Positions 23,765 through 30,557 of a stretch of 30,557 nt of DNA are shown here, piece after piece. A program made the position numbers and the translations under genes. Below the pieces are notes generated by a model that ran no database searches, was not told the DNA's origin, and worked only from the letters and a program-made list of their open reading frames with translations. The DNA comes from RECO01 sp050485385 (GTDB lineage: Bacteria > Pseudomonadota > Alphaproteobacteria > Geminicoccales > Geminicoccaceae), in contig JBJHBG010000059.1 of assembly GCA_050485385.1 (NCBI GenBank), forward strand, positions 1-30,557, given 5' to 3'. Numbering within the stretch: the first letter of the stretch is position 1; every line of letters begins with the position of its first letter.

Positions 23765-24775
23765 TCAGTTCAGGCGCGGCTCGATGAAGCGCTCCCAGAT
23801 CTCGTCCGAGTAGTTGCCGCGCAGCTCCGTGCGCACGGCCTCGAACACGCGCTCCCGCCACGGGCCGCGGTCGACGTCGACGAAGGTGACACCGGCGGCC
23901 TCCAACTCCTCGATCAGCGGGCCCTCCCACTCGGTCTCCATGTCGAATTGCTCGCGCATCGCCCGCGCGCCGGCCGCCATGACGGCCTCGCGCTGCGCCG
24001 CGTCGAGCCGGTCGAGCCAGGCGAGGCTCACGTACATGACACGCGGCGACAGCACGTGATCGGTGTTGATGATGTAGTCGTTCACCTCGAACAGCCGCTG
24101 CGTGTAGTAGAACGAGACGGGGTTTTCCTGCGCCTCGATCAGCCCGGTCTGCATCGCCGAGAACACCTCCGAGCCCGGCAGGGCCACGGTGTTGGCGCCG
24201 AGGCCGTCGCGCCAGGCGACGACCCACTCGCTCACCTCCGGCAGCCGCAGCGACAGCCCCCGGACGTCGTCGGGGTGGGTGATGGCACGGCGCGCCGAGA
24301 GCTTGCGCGGGGTGCGCATCGCCGTGCCGACGATCTCGAGGCCGTGCTCGACCAAGCCGTCGTTGATCGTGTCGACGAACTCCTCGTCGAGGATGCGCTG
24401 CGCCTCCGTCCGGTCGTCGAGCAGGAAGGGGATGTTGAACGGCCAGGTGCCGACACCGAGGAACAGCTCGATCTGCCGCACGCCGGCATATTGGATCTGG
24501 ATCTCGCCGTCCTGGAGCTGCTCGGTGCATTCGTCCTCGGGACCGAGGATGCCGCCCATGAACTTGTTGACGTGGAAGGTGTCGGGCATCGCCTCGTCGA
24601 GGTAGTCGGCGAAGCGGTCGAGCACGGCCTCCTCGACGCCGCCGGTGCCGGGTGCGGCACAGATCGCGACCTCGATCGCCCGCGCCGAGGTGGTCCCGGC
24701 GAGCATCAGGGCGACGGCAGCGCAGCCCGCGAGCCCCAGGCTCTTCTGCATCCAGTGTGGAGAAACGTTCGGCAT
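23765..24775 (-). CDS. dctP: TRAP transporter solute-binding protein (system 1)
   Basis: A 336-aa periplasmic binding protein. It has a signal peptide (basic start, hydrophobic LGLAGCAAVALMLAG, likely cleavage after TTSARA). The mature DctP fold shows IQIQYAGVRQIELFLGVGTWPFNIPFL and LSLRLPEVSEWVVAWRDGLGANTVALPGSEVFSAMQTGLIEAQENPVSFYYTQRLFEVN. In that stretch the Arg after LSL is at the position that usually clamps the substrate carboxylate. The mature part has two Cys (ICAAPG, DECTEQ) that could form a disulfide, which is unusual for the family. The ATG at 24775 has GGGAGG 7 nt upstream. The ligand is probably an organic acid. Confidence 0.9.
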   Translation of the reverse strand: MPNVSPHWMQKSLGLAGCAAVALMLAGTTSARAIEVAICAAPGTGGVEEAVLDRFADYLDEAMPDTFHVNKFMGGILGPEDECTEQLQDGEIQIQYAGVRQIELFLGVGTWPFNIPFLLDDRTEAQRILDEEFVDTINDGLVEHGLEIVGTAMRTPRKLSARRAITHPDDVRGLSLRLPEVSEWVVAWRDGLGANTVALPGSEVFSAMQTGLIEAQENPVSFYYTQRLFEVNDYIINTDHVLSPRVMYVSLAWLDRLDAAQREAVMAAGARAMREQFDMETEWEGPLIEELEAAGVTFVDVDRGPWRERVFEAVRTELRGNYSDEIWERFIEPRLN

Positions 24776-24834
24776 CGTCTTGCCTCCCTTGGCGTTGGTC
24801 GTTGGCATCGGGCGCCGGTTCGGCGGCGGCACCG

Positions 24835-25761
24835 TCAACGGGGTTCGTCGGGCGGCTGGAGAAACTGGTTCTCCAGCGTCACCCAGTCGTCGTAGTCGAA
24901 CAGGTTCCAGAGCTGGCGGTGGTCGACCATGTGCTCGGCGAAGCCGTCGAGACGGCCCCTGTTCCGCAGCTCGTCCAGCATCAGCGCTCCCATGCGGGCG
25001 AAGGTCCGCGTCAGCGAGTTGGGGTAGATGACGAGGCGATAGCCGAGCCGGCGAAGCTCCTCCACCGGCAGGATCGGCGTGCGCCCGCCCTCGACCATGT
25101 TCGCCATCGTCGGCCGTGCCAGCCCGTCGTTGATCGCCTGCATCTCCTGCGCGCTCTCGGGCGATTCGACGAACAACACGTCGGCGCCGGCCTCGCCATA
25201 GGCCTCGGCCCGCTCCAGCGCCGCCGCCAGCCCGTGCGTCGTCCGCGCGTCGGTCCGCGCGATCACCACGAAGTCGTCGTCGACGCGCGCGTCCACCGCC
25301 GCCTTGATGCGGTCGGCCATCTCGGCGGTGGCGACCAGCCGGCGACCCGGCTCGTGGCCGCACTTCTTCGGCCAGACCTGATCCTCGATCTGCACCGCCG
25401 CGACGTTCGCCGCCTCCATCTCGCGCACCGTGCGGATGACGTTGAGCGGGCCGCCATAGCCGGTGTCGATGTCGGCGATCAGCGGAATGTCGACGACGGC
25501 GGCGATCCGCCGGACCCGCTCCATCACCTCGCCGAACGAGACGAGCCCGACGTCGGGCGCGCCCATGGCGCTCATGGAGAGCCCCGACCCGGTAACGTAG
25601 GCGGCGGCGAAGCCGGCCCGCTCGACCAGCCGGCCGGTGAGGCAGTCGTAGCAACCGGGCGCCACCACGAGGTCGCTGGCCAGTGCGTGACGCAGCGCGG
25701 CACGCCGGCTCCGTTGCGGCCGCAGGCCCGGCGGATAGGCGGCGTGGTTCGTGGCGGTCAT
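24835..25761 (-). CDS. isocitrate lyase/PEP mutase-family lyase
   Basis: A 308-aa enzyme of the isocitrate lyase/PEP mutase superfamily. It shows GCYDCLTGRLVERAGFAAAYVTGSGLS, PLIADIDTGYGG (metal-binding Asp), VAAVQIEDQVWPKKCGH and VIARTDA. The KKCGH loop carries the Cys general acid, which marks lyases rather than phosphonate mutases or hydrolases. Candidates are 2-methylisocitrate lyase, 2,3-dimethylmalate lyase, oxaloacetate decarboxylase-like or related 2-hydroxy-diacid cleavage. Its start overlaps the stop of CaiB copy 2 by ATGA, so the two are made together. A 59-nt gap precedes the binding-protein gene of TRAP system 1. Confidence 0.85.
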   Translation of the reverse strand: MTATNHAAYPPGLRPQRSRRAALRHALASDLVVAPGCYDCLTGRLVERAGFAAAYVTGSGLSMSAMGAPDVGLVSFGEVMERVRRIAAVVDIPLIADIDTGYGGPLNVIRTVREMEAANVAAVQIEDQVWPKKCGHEPGRRLVATAEMADRIKAAVDARVDDDFVVIARTDARTTHGLAAALERAEAYGEAGADVLFVESPESAQEMQAINDGLARPTMANMVEGGRTPILPVEELRRLGYRLVIYPNSLTRTFARMGALMLDELRNRGRLDGFAEHMVDHRQLWNLFDYDDWVTLENQFLQPPDEPR

Positions 25762-26966
25762 GGCCGGATCGCCCGCTCGGCCCGAAGGCGCTCGATCTCG
25801 TCCGCACCGAAGCCGAGCCCGGCGAGGATCTCGGGCCCGTGCTCGCCGAGCCGAGCCGGCGGGTCCAGCTCGCCCCGCCCCTCGTCGACGACCAGAAAGC
25901 CGCCGTTGAGCACCGTGATCGGCCGGCCGACGCCGGCCACGTCGTCGAAGGTGCGCAACAGCCCGCGCTCGGCGACCTGGGGAAGTGCCAGCGCGTCGGG
26001 CACCGAAAGCACGCGGCCCGCCGGCACGCCCGCCGCGTTCAGCGCCTCTTCCCAGTGCAGCGCACTCTCGGTGACGAGCCGCGCCTCCAACAGCGCGTTC
26101 AGTTCGGCGCGATTGCGCTTCCTGTCCTCGCGGTCCTCGAAGCGGGGGTCGTGGATCAGTTCGGGCACGCCGAGGACGCGGGCCACGGCTTCCCAGTGCG
26201 CCTGCTTGTTGGCGGCGATGTTCAAGGGATCGTCCTTGGTGCGGAAGGTGCCGGACGGACAGGCCGTGCGGTTCTCGTTGCCCATCGGCTGCGGCGTCTG
26301 GCCGGTCATCAGGTAGTTGGAGACGACCCAGGCGGCGGTGGCCATCGTCGCCTCCAGCATCGAAACGTCGATGGTGCAGCCCTTGCCCGTACGCGCGGCA
26401 CCGGCGAGTGCGGCCGCGACCGCCATCGCCGCATTCAGCCCGGCGATGGCGTCGCTGATCGGAAAGCCGACCCTGAGCGGTGCCGTTGCCTCGCTGCCGG
26501 TGACGCTCATGATGCCCGATAGGCCCTGGATGATCTGGTCGTAGGCGGGGCGCTCGCTCAACGGGCCGGTCTGGCCGAAGCCCGAGAGCGCGCAGTAGAC
26601 CAGCCGCTCGTTGTCGGCGCGCAAGCTGGCGGCATCCAGTCCGAGCCGCGTCATCACCCCCGGCCGGAAGCTCTCGATCACGGCATCGGCGCTTGCCGCC
26701 AAGCGGCGGAACACGGCCTTGCCGTCCGGGTGCTTGAGGTCGATGGCGATCGACTTCTTGCCGGCGTTCTGGGCGAGGTACGAGGTGCCCATGAACTGGC
26801 GGCTCAACTCGACGTCGGCACCGAGCTGCCGCGCGAGATCACCGCCGCCCGGCGCTTCCACCTTGATGACCTCGGCGCCGAGCAGGGCGAGCTGATAGCA
26901 GCAGAACGGGCCTGCCATCACGTTGGTCAGGTCGAGGACACGGAGTCCGTGGAGGGGCAGGGCCAT
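25758..26966 (-). CDS. CaiB/BaiF family (class III) CoA-transferase, copy 2
   Basis: A 402-aa class III CoA-transferase, clearly different from copy 1 in sequence. Signatures are LHGLRVLDLTNVMAGPFCCYQLALLGAEVIKVEAPGGGD, AGKKSIAIDLKHPDGKAVFRRL, VIESFRPGVMTRLGLD and CALSGFGQTGPL. The catalytic Asp is in GFPISDAIAGLNAA. The start at 26966 has only a distant GGAG. It is the first gene of a minus-strand run (CaiB, lyase, dctP, dctQ, dctM) that begins at the divergent control region holding operator site 2. The donor and acceptor acids are unknown. Confidence 0.88.
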   Translation of the reverse strand: MALPLHGLRVLDLTNVMAGPFCCYQLALLGAEVIKVEAPGGGDLARQLGADVELSRQFMGTSYLAQNAGKKSIAIDLKHPDGKAVFRRLAASADAVIESFRPGVMTRLGLDAASLRADNERLVYCALSGFGQTGPLSERPAYDQIIQGLSGIMSVTGSEATAPLRVGFPISDAIAGLNAAMAVAAALAGAARTGKGCTIDVSMLEATMATAAWVVSNYLMTGQTPQPMGNENRTACPSGTFRTKDDPLNIAANKQAHWEAVARVLGVPELIHDPRFEDREDRKRNRAELNALLEARLVTESALHWEEALNAAGVPAGRVLSVPDALALPQVAERGLLRTFDDVAGVGRPITVLNGGFLVVDEGRGELDPPARLGEHGPEILAGLGFGADEIERLRAERAIRP

Positions 26967-27333
26967 GGTACTGGGCGTCTCCGGTCGGATCGGCAGGACG
27001 GGACCAGAGCGCCGTCAGGCGCCGGTCGGTCGGTGCCGGGCAGGGGTCGCGTGGCTGGTGAACGGCATCGGCGTGGCTCCCCGGGCGGGCGGCATTGGCC
27101 CTATATCATTCTGCTCGACAGAATGCTTTTCTGTTATCGTCAGTGTGCAGAGTCGTCACGGGACTGTCAACCCGCGCCGCCGCCATTCCGCGCTCGGCAT
27201 CAAATCGTGCATGCAAGAAATCGAGTGCCGGCGTTCGGTCGACGCCGCTTGACGAAAACCGCGCGCGAATGGCATGCACGCCAAGAAGGACAACCGGCGG
27301 CAAGGTGACCGCCGACCGCCTGGGGAGGCATCG
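26967..27333. other. divergent control region between CaiB copy 2 and TRAP system 2
   Basis: A 367-bp stretch with no supportable gene. It contains operator site 2 (27108-27139) about 140 bp from the CaiB start and 195 bp from dctP. It also includes a relatively AT-rich patch around 27101-27140 where promoters for both directions would fit. Downstream of the site, up to the dctP ribosome site, I see no further structure. Confidence 0.6.
27108..27139. promoter_or_regulatory. shared operator, site 2 (TTCTG-N5-CAGAA)
   Basis: TTCTG (27109-27113), N5, CAGAA (27119-27123) is followed by TGCTTTTCTGTTATCG. The inverted repeat extends to 7-bp arms, CATTCTG and CAGAATG. Against site 1 the core palindrome is identical, and the next 16 bases match except for three substitutions and a 2-bp length difference. 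The order and orientation are the same. Confidence 0.75.
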
Positions 27334-28311
27334 ATGCGACAGACCAGCCTATGGATGTTGGGGGTGGCGGCGGTCCTCGCACCGACCCTCGCGGCAGCGC
27401 AGGAGGTCCAACTCCGCTTCGCGCACACCCAGCCGACCAGCGACACCCACCACCTGGCAACCGAATGGTTCGCCGAACGCGTGACGGAACTCACCGGCGG
27501 CCGCGTCGGCATCACCATCCACCCCGCCGGCGAGCTGGGCAACGATCCGACCATCCTCGAGGGCGTGCGCCTCGGCACCATCGACATCGGCCAGACCGGC
27601 AACCCCTTCTACACCCGCTTCGAGCCGAAGCTGAACGTGCTCGACCTGCCCTACCTGTTCGAGAGCTACGACCACGTCTACCGGGTGATCGACGGCGAGA
27701 TCGGCGAGGAGCTGCTGGCCGAGCTCGACAAGCACCGCATGCAGGGCCTCGCCTTCTGGGAGATCGGCTTCCGCAAGATCACCAACCAGCGCAACGCCAT
27801 CCGCACGCCGGCCGACGTTCAGGGCCTCACCATCCGCACCACGCCCAACCCGGCCCACGTCCAGGCCTTCGAGATCTGGGGCGCCATCCCGACGCCGATG
27901 GCCTTCACCGAGGTCTATCTGGCCCTCGAGACCGGCACCGTCGACGGCCAGGAGAACCCGCTCAACATCATCCGCTCCAACCGCTTCCAGGAGGTGCAGC
28001 GCCACCTCTCCTTCACCGACCACGCCTACACCGTCTCCATCGTCTCGATGAACAAGGCGCGCTTCGATCAGCTCGACGCCGACATCCAGGAGGCGCTGAT
28101 CACCGCCGCGCGCGAGGCCGCCGCCTACCAGCGCGAGCTGAACCGCAACCAGGAGGAAGGCGACCTCCAGGCCATCCGCGACGCCGGGGTCGAGGTGGTC
28201 GAGGACGTCGACCGCGACGCCTTCCGCGATGCCGCCTTCGACCAGGTCAAGGCGACCTACGAGGCGCAGTTCGGCTCGGAACTGCTCGAGGCGATCCTCG
28301 CCGCGCGATGA
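27334..28311 (+). CDS. dctP: TRAP transporter solute-binding protein (system 2)
   Basis: A 325-aa periplasmic binding protein. The signal peptide is MRQTSLWMLGVAAVLAPTLA with cleavage likely after AAA-Q. The DctP fold is clear: EVQLRFAHTQPTSDTHHLATEWFAERV, GIDIGQTG-type segment (seen as TIDIGQTGNPFYTRF), LDLPYLFESYDHVYRV and FWEIGFRKITNQRNAIRTPADVQGLTIRTTPNP. The Arg in TIRTTPN is the usual carboxylate-binding residue. MAFTEVYLALETGTVDGQENPLN follows. The start at 27334 is chosen because GGGGAGG lies 5 nt upstream; the frame extends to 27274 without one. It overlaps dctQ by ATGA. It is unlike system 1's binding protein, so the two probably carry different ligands. Confidence 0.92.
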   Translation: MRQTSLWMLGVAAVLAPTLAAAQEVQLRFAHTQPTSDTHHLATEWFAERVTELTGGRVGITIHPAGELGNDPTILEGVRLGTIDIGQTGNPFYTRFEPKLNVLDLPYLFESYDHVYRVIDGEIGEELLAELDKHRMQGLAFWEIGFRKITNQRNAIRTPADVQGLTIRTTPNPAHVQAFEIWGAIPTPMAFTEVYLALETGTVDGQENPLNIIRSNRFQEVQRHLSFTDHAYTVSIVSMNKARFDQLDADIQEALITAAREAAAYQRELNRNQEEGDLQAIRDAGVEVVEDVDRDAFRDAAFDQVKATYEAQFGSELLEAILAAR

Positions 28312-28778
28312 TCCACGGCCTTCGGGCGGCGGTCGGCGTCCTGCACCGTCTGCTGGACGTCGCCGCCGCCCTCCTGCTCACAGCCCTCGTCGCCATCACC
28401 GCCGCCCGCGTCGCCGGCCGCTACGCCCTCGGTCTCTCCATGCCCTGGAGCGAGGAGCTCACCCGCCTCCTCTTCGTCTGGCTGGTCATGATCGGCGCCG
28501 CCCGCTGCGCCCACCTCCGCATCGACCTCCTGCGCGAACGGCTGCAGGGCCGCGCCGGCCAGGCCCTCGACCTCCTGGTCGCCGCCGTCTCCCTGGCACT
28601 GCTCCTGCTCCTCGTCCGCTACGGCCACGCGCTGGTCGAACTCACCGCCTTCGACCGCTACACCGCCCTCGGCATCTCCGTCCAATACGCCTATTGGGGC
28701 CTCGTCACCGGCGCCGGCCTCTGGATCGTGACGCTCTTGGCCGACCTGCTCCTGCCGCGACCGAAAGGCGGCGCATGA
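28308..28778 (+). CDS. dctQ: TRAP transporter small permease subunit (system 2)
   Basis: A 156-aa four-helix membrane protein of the DctQ family. Helices are LLDVAAALLLTALVAITAARVAG, LTRLLFVWLVMIGAARCAH, ALDLLVAAVSLALLLLLVRYG and YAYWGLVTGAGLWIVTLLADLLL. The family motif is PWSEELTRLLFVWL followed by HLRIDLL. The start at 28308 overlaps the dctP stop (ATGA) and its stop overlaps the dctM start (ATGA), so all three subunits are translationally coupled with no hairpin between them. Confidence 0.9.
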   Translation: MIHGLRAAVGVLHRLLDVAAALLLTALVAITAARVAGRYALGLSMPWSEELTRLLFVWLVMIGAARCAHLRIDLLRERLQGRAGQALDLLVAAVSLALLLLLVRYGHALVELTAFDRYTALGISVQYAYWGLVTGAGLWIVTLLADLLLPRPKGGA

Positions 28779-30061
28779 GCCTCGCCCTCCTCCTGGGCAT
28801 CATGCTGGGCCTCGCCGCCCTCGGCGTGCCCCTCGTCTTCGCCCTCCTCGGCGCCTCCGTCGTCACGCTCTTGATCTTCCGCCCCGGCCTGCCGCTCGAG
28901 GTCGTCCCCCAGCTCTTCGTCCAGGGCATCGACAACTTCGCGCTCCTCGCCATCGCCCTCTTCTTCCTCGCGGGCGAACTCATGTCGACCAGCGGCGTCA
29001 TCGACCGCATCCTCGCCTTCTCCCGCGCCCTCGTCGGCCACATCAGGGGCGGCCTCGCCCAGGTCGGCATCCTCTCCTCGGTCGTCATGGCCGGCGTCTC
29101 CGGCTCCGCCGTGGCCGACGCCGCCGCCATCGGCTCGGTCCTCATCCGCTCGATGAAGCGCGCCGGCTACCCCGCGGGCTTCGCCGCCGCCCTCATCGAA
29201 ACCGCCTCCATCCTCGGCCCCATCATCCCCCCCTCCATCCCCTTCATCGTCTACGCCGTCCTCGCCGGCGCCTCCGTCGGCGCCATGTTCATGGCCGGCA
29301 TCGTCCCCGGCATCCTCATCGCCCTCGGCCTCGGCTTCGTCGCCTGGCTCCGCGCGGGCCAACTCGACCTGCCGCGCGAACCCAGGGCCGACCGCAAAAC
29401 CATCGCCACCGCCACCAGCCGCGCAGCCCTCGCCCTCCTCGCCCCCGTCATCATCGTCGGCGGCATCTATGGCGGCATCTTCACCCCCACCGAGGCCGGC
29501 GCCATCGCCGTCGTCTACGTCCTCCTCCTGGGCCTCCTCTTCTACCGCGGCATCCCCCTCACCGCCCTCGGCTCCGCCCTCGTCCGCGCCGCCCACGGCA
29601 CCGCCTCGATCCTCGTCATCCTCGGCGCCTCCTCCATCTTCGCCTGGATCGTCGCCGACCAAGGCATCAGCCGTCAGTTCGCAGCCCTCATCCTCGGCAC
29701 CGGCGCCCCCGACTGGGCCATCTTCCTCCTCCTCAACCTCCTCTTCTTCGCCGTCGGCATGTTCCTCGACCCCCTCGCCGCCCTCGTCATCCTCGTGCCC
29801 ATCTTCCAGCCGCTTACCGCCGAACTCGGCATGCACCCGGTCCAGTTCGGCGTCATGATCGTCCTCAACCTCATGATCGGCCTCTGCACCCCGCCCGTCG
29901 GCTACCTCATCTACATGACCGCAACCCTCGCCGAAGAACGCCCCACCACCGTCATCCGCCACTCCCTCCCCTTCCTCGCCGTCCTCGTCACCGTCTTGAT
30001 GCTGGTCACCTACGTCCCCCCCATCACCCTCTGGCTCCCCACCACCATCACCGGCCGCTGA
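28775..30061 (+). CDS. dctM: TRAP transporter large permease subunit (system 2)
   Basis: A 428-aa DctM-type permease with about 12 membrane segments. Motifs are IALFFLAGELMSTSGVIDRILAFSRALVGHIRGGLAQVGILSSVVMAGVSGSAVADAAAIGSVLI, ILGPIIPPSIPFIVYAVLAG, GGIYGGIFTPTEAGAIAVVY and LMIGLCTPPVGYLIYMTA. The coding strand is very C-rich (runs of CTC, GCC, ATC and CCC codons) with few G-ending codons. The start at 28775 overlaps the dctQ stop. It is the last gene before the scaffold gap region. Confidence 0.93.
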   Translation: MSLALLLGIMLGLAALGVPLVFALLGASVVTLLIFRPGLPLEVVPQLFVQGIDNFALLAIALFFLAGELMSTSGVIDRILAFSRALVGHIRGGLAQVGILSSVVMAGVSGSAVADAAAIGSVLIRSMKRAGYPAGFAAALIETASILGPIIPPSIPFIVYAVLAGASVGAMFMAGIVPGILIALGLGFVAWLRAGQLDLPREPRADRKTIATATSRAALALLAPVIIVGGIYGGIFTPTEAGAIAVVYVLLLGLLFYRGIPLTALGSALVRAAHGTASILVILGASSIFAWIVADQGISRQFAALILGTGAPDWAIFLLLNLLFFAVGMFLDPLAALVILVPIFQPLTAELGMHPVQFGVMIVLNLMIGLCTPPVGYLIYMTATLAEERPTTVIRHSLPFLAVLVTVLMLVTYVPPITLWLPTTITGR

Positions 30062-30100
30062 CGGCCGACGCAGGAAACGAAAGCCAAGAGAAGTGGGGGA

Positions 30101-30132
30101 TTTGTTGATACCCCCCACCCCCAAAGCCCGCC
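30101..30132 (+). repeat. imperfect direct repeat, copy 1
   Basis: TTTGTTGATACCCCCCACCC followed by CCAAAGCCCGCC. It aligns with 30263-30294 apart from a few substitutions and 1-2-nt length differences. Confidence 0.55.
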
Positions 30133-30252
30133 CCGCACACGTGCGCCGCAACCCCCCGGGCCGGTCTCTTTAAGCGTGTTGCTGCCGGGCGCCTCGCCTC
30201 TCCCTGGCCGCTGCCGGAGGACGAGGATGACGGCCTGCTCCTCGAGGCCCTC

Positions 30253-30262
30253 NNNNNNNNNN
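30253..30262. other. assembly gap (10 N)
   Basis: Ten undetermined bases directly before the second copy of the direct repeat. This suggests the assembler broke or joined contigs at repeated sequence. Confidence 0.99.
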
Positions 30263-30294
30263 TTTGATGATCCCCCACACCCCCAAGGCCGGCC
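30263..30294 (+). repeat. imperfect direct repeat, copy 2
   Basis: TTTGATGATCCCCCACACCC followed by CCAAGGCCGGCC. It starts exactly at the edge of the N-run. Confidence 0.55.
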
Positions 30295-30496
30295 CTGCCG
30301 GCCTTACGGCGTGCGAACGCCGCCTGCCCCCCGACCAACGGCGAAGCTGGGGGCATTCTGGCAAAGGGACAGCCAAGCCGAACGATTGAGATCCGCCTGT
30401 CGCAGGCGTGCCCCCATGCAGGTCGATAAGTTGTCCTCTTAACCTCCTTGTCGTGCAGTCTGGGATGGCCCAGGCTGCGTGGAAAGGAGGAAAGCG

Positions 30497-30557
30497 ATGG
30501 CAGGAACGGGGAGTGCGAAGCGGGCGCAGCCACGGGACGCGGAGACCAAGCTGGCGC
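30497..30557 (+). CDS. start of an unidentified gene, partial
   Basis: An ATG at 30497 with a strong AAAGGAGG ribosome site 6 nt upstream begins MAGTGSAKRAQPRDAETKLA and runs off the window. Twenty residues are too few to assign a family. The basic N terminus and the nearby repeat and gap would suit a transposase or DNA-binding protein, but that is a guess. Confidence 0.5.
   Translation, partial: MAGTGSAKRAQPRDAETKLA

Larger units (their letters stand above)
30062..30496. other. non-coding stretch with scaffold gap
   Basis: 435 bp without a supportable gene. It holds a run of ten Ns (30253-30262), an imperfect direct repeat on either side of the gap, and a small hairpin CGCCTG-TCG-CAGGCG at about 30394-30408. 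The gap means true spacing and content are uncertain. Confidence 0.7.

Noticed and set aside
28257..30151. Long minus-strand frames opposite TRAP system 2 rich in Asp/Glu/Gly
   Set aside because: They are antisense shadows of the C-rich dctQ/dctM coding strand, giving low-complexity acidic sequence with no domain.
1..30557. CRISPR arrays, phage genes, toxin-antitoxin or defence systems
   Set aside because: No regularly spaced repeats and no matching proteins were seen. The only antitoxin-like motif is the HTH domain fused to Ccr, which has no toxin partner.

Overview
The window is about 30.5 kb of high-GC DNA, probably from an alphaproteobacterium (Rhodospirillales-like; inferred). The grounds are strong C/G-ending codon use, three dedicated ethylmalonyl-CoA pathway enzymes side by side, an EAL protein, a polyphosphate kinase/exopolyphosphatase pair, and a small alphaproteobacterial-type HTH domain. 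A run of ten Ns at 30253-30262 shows it is a draft scaffold.

Layout. 1-614 (-): an alpha/beta hydrolase cut by the window edge and lacking a clear start. 662-1933: a decayed IS5-family element whose transposase carries two copies of a short palindromic element, one in frame and one frameshifting. 1999-7437: the ethylmalonyl-CoA block, with mcd and ccr on the minus strand and ecm diverging on the plus strand. The ccr reading frame is fused to an N-terminal helix-turn-helix domain, and the divergent promoter carries a perfect 10-bp inverted repeat plus a third half-site. 7493-12883: an EamA exporter, tRNA-Leu(CAA), ppx, ppk and a SixA-type phosphatase. 12958-17412: a degenerate-GGDEF/EAL protein, a 65-aa protein of unknown function, and a translationally coupled set of HAD hydrolase, class V aminotransferase and a second EamA exporter.

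17539-30061 is a catabolic region. A mandelate-racemase-like enzyme, an IclR regulator, an HMG-CoA-lyase-family lyase and a CaiB CoA-transferase lie together on the minus strand. Upstream on the same strand are a TRAP transporter, an isocitrate lyase/PEP mutase-family lyase and a second CaiB CoA-transferase. A second TRAP transporter diverges on the plus strand. The two promoter regions (about 21655-21688 and 27108-27139) share a near-identical palindrome TTCTG-N5-CAGAA and the sequence after it, which ties both clusters into one regulon, most simply under the local IclR protein.

Inference: the 17.5-30 kb region imports one or more hydroxy- or branched di-acids, racemises them, activates them with CoA and cleaves them. 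The acetyl-CoA, propionyl-CoA, glyoxylate or pyruvate produced could feed the ethylmalonyl-CoA pathway encoded upstream. The actual substrate cannot be read from the sequence. The last 0.5 kb (30062-30557) holds an assembly gap, an imperfect direct repeat and the first 20 codons of an unidentified plus-strand gene.
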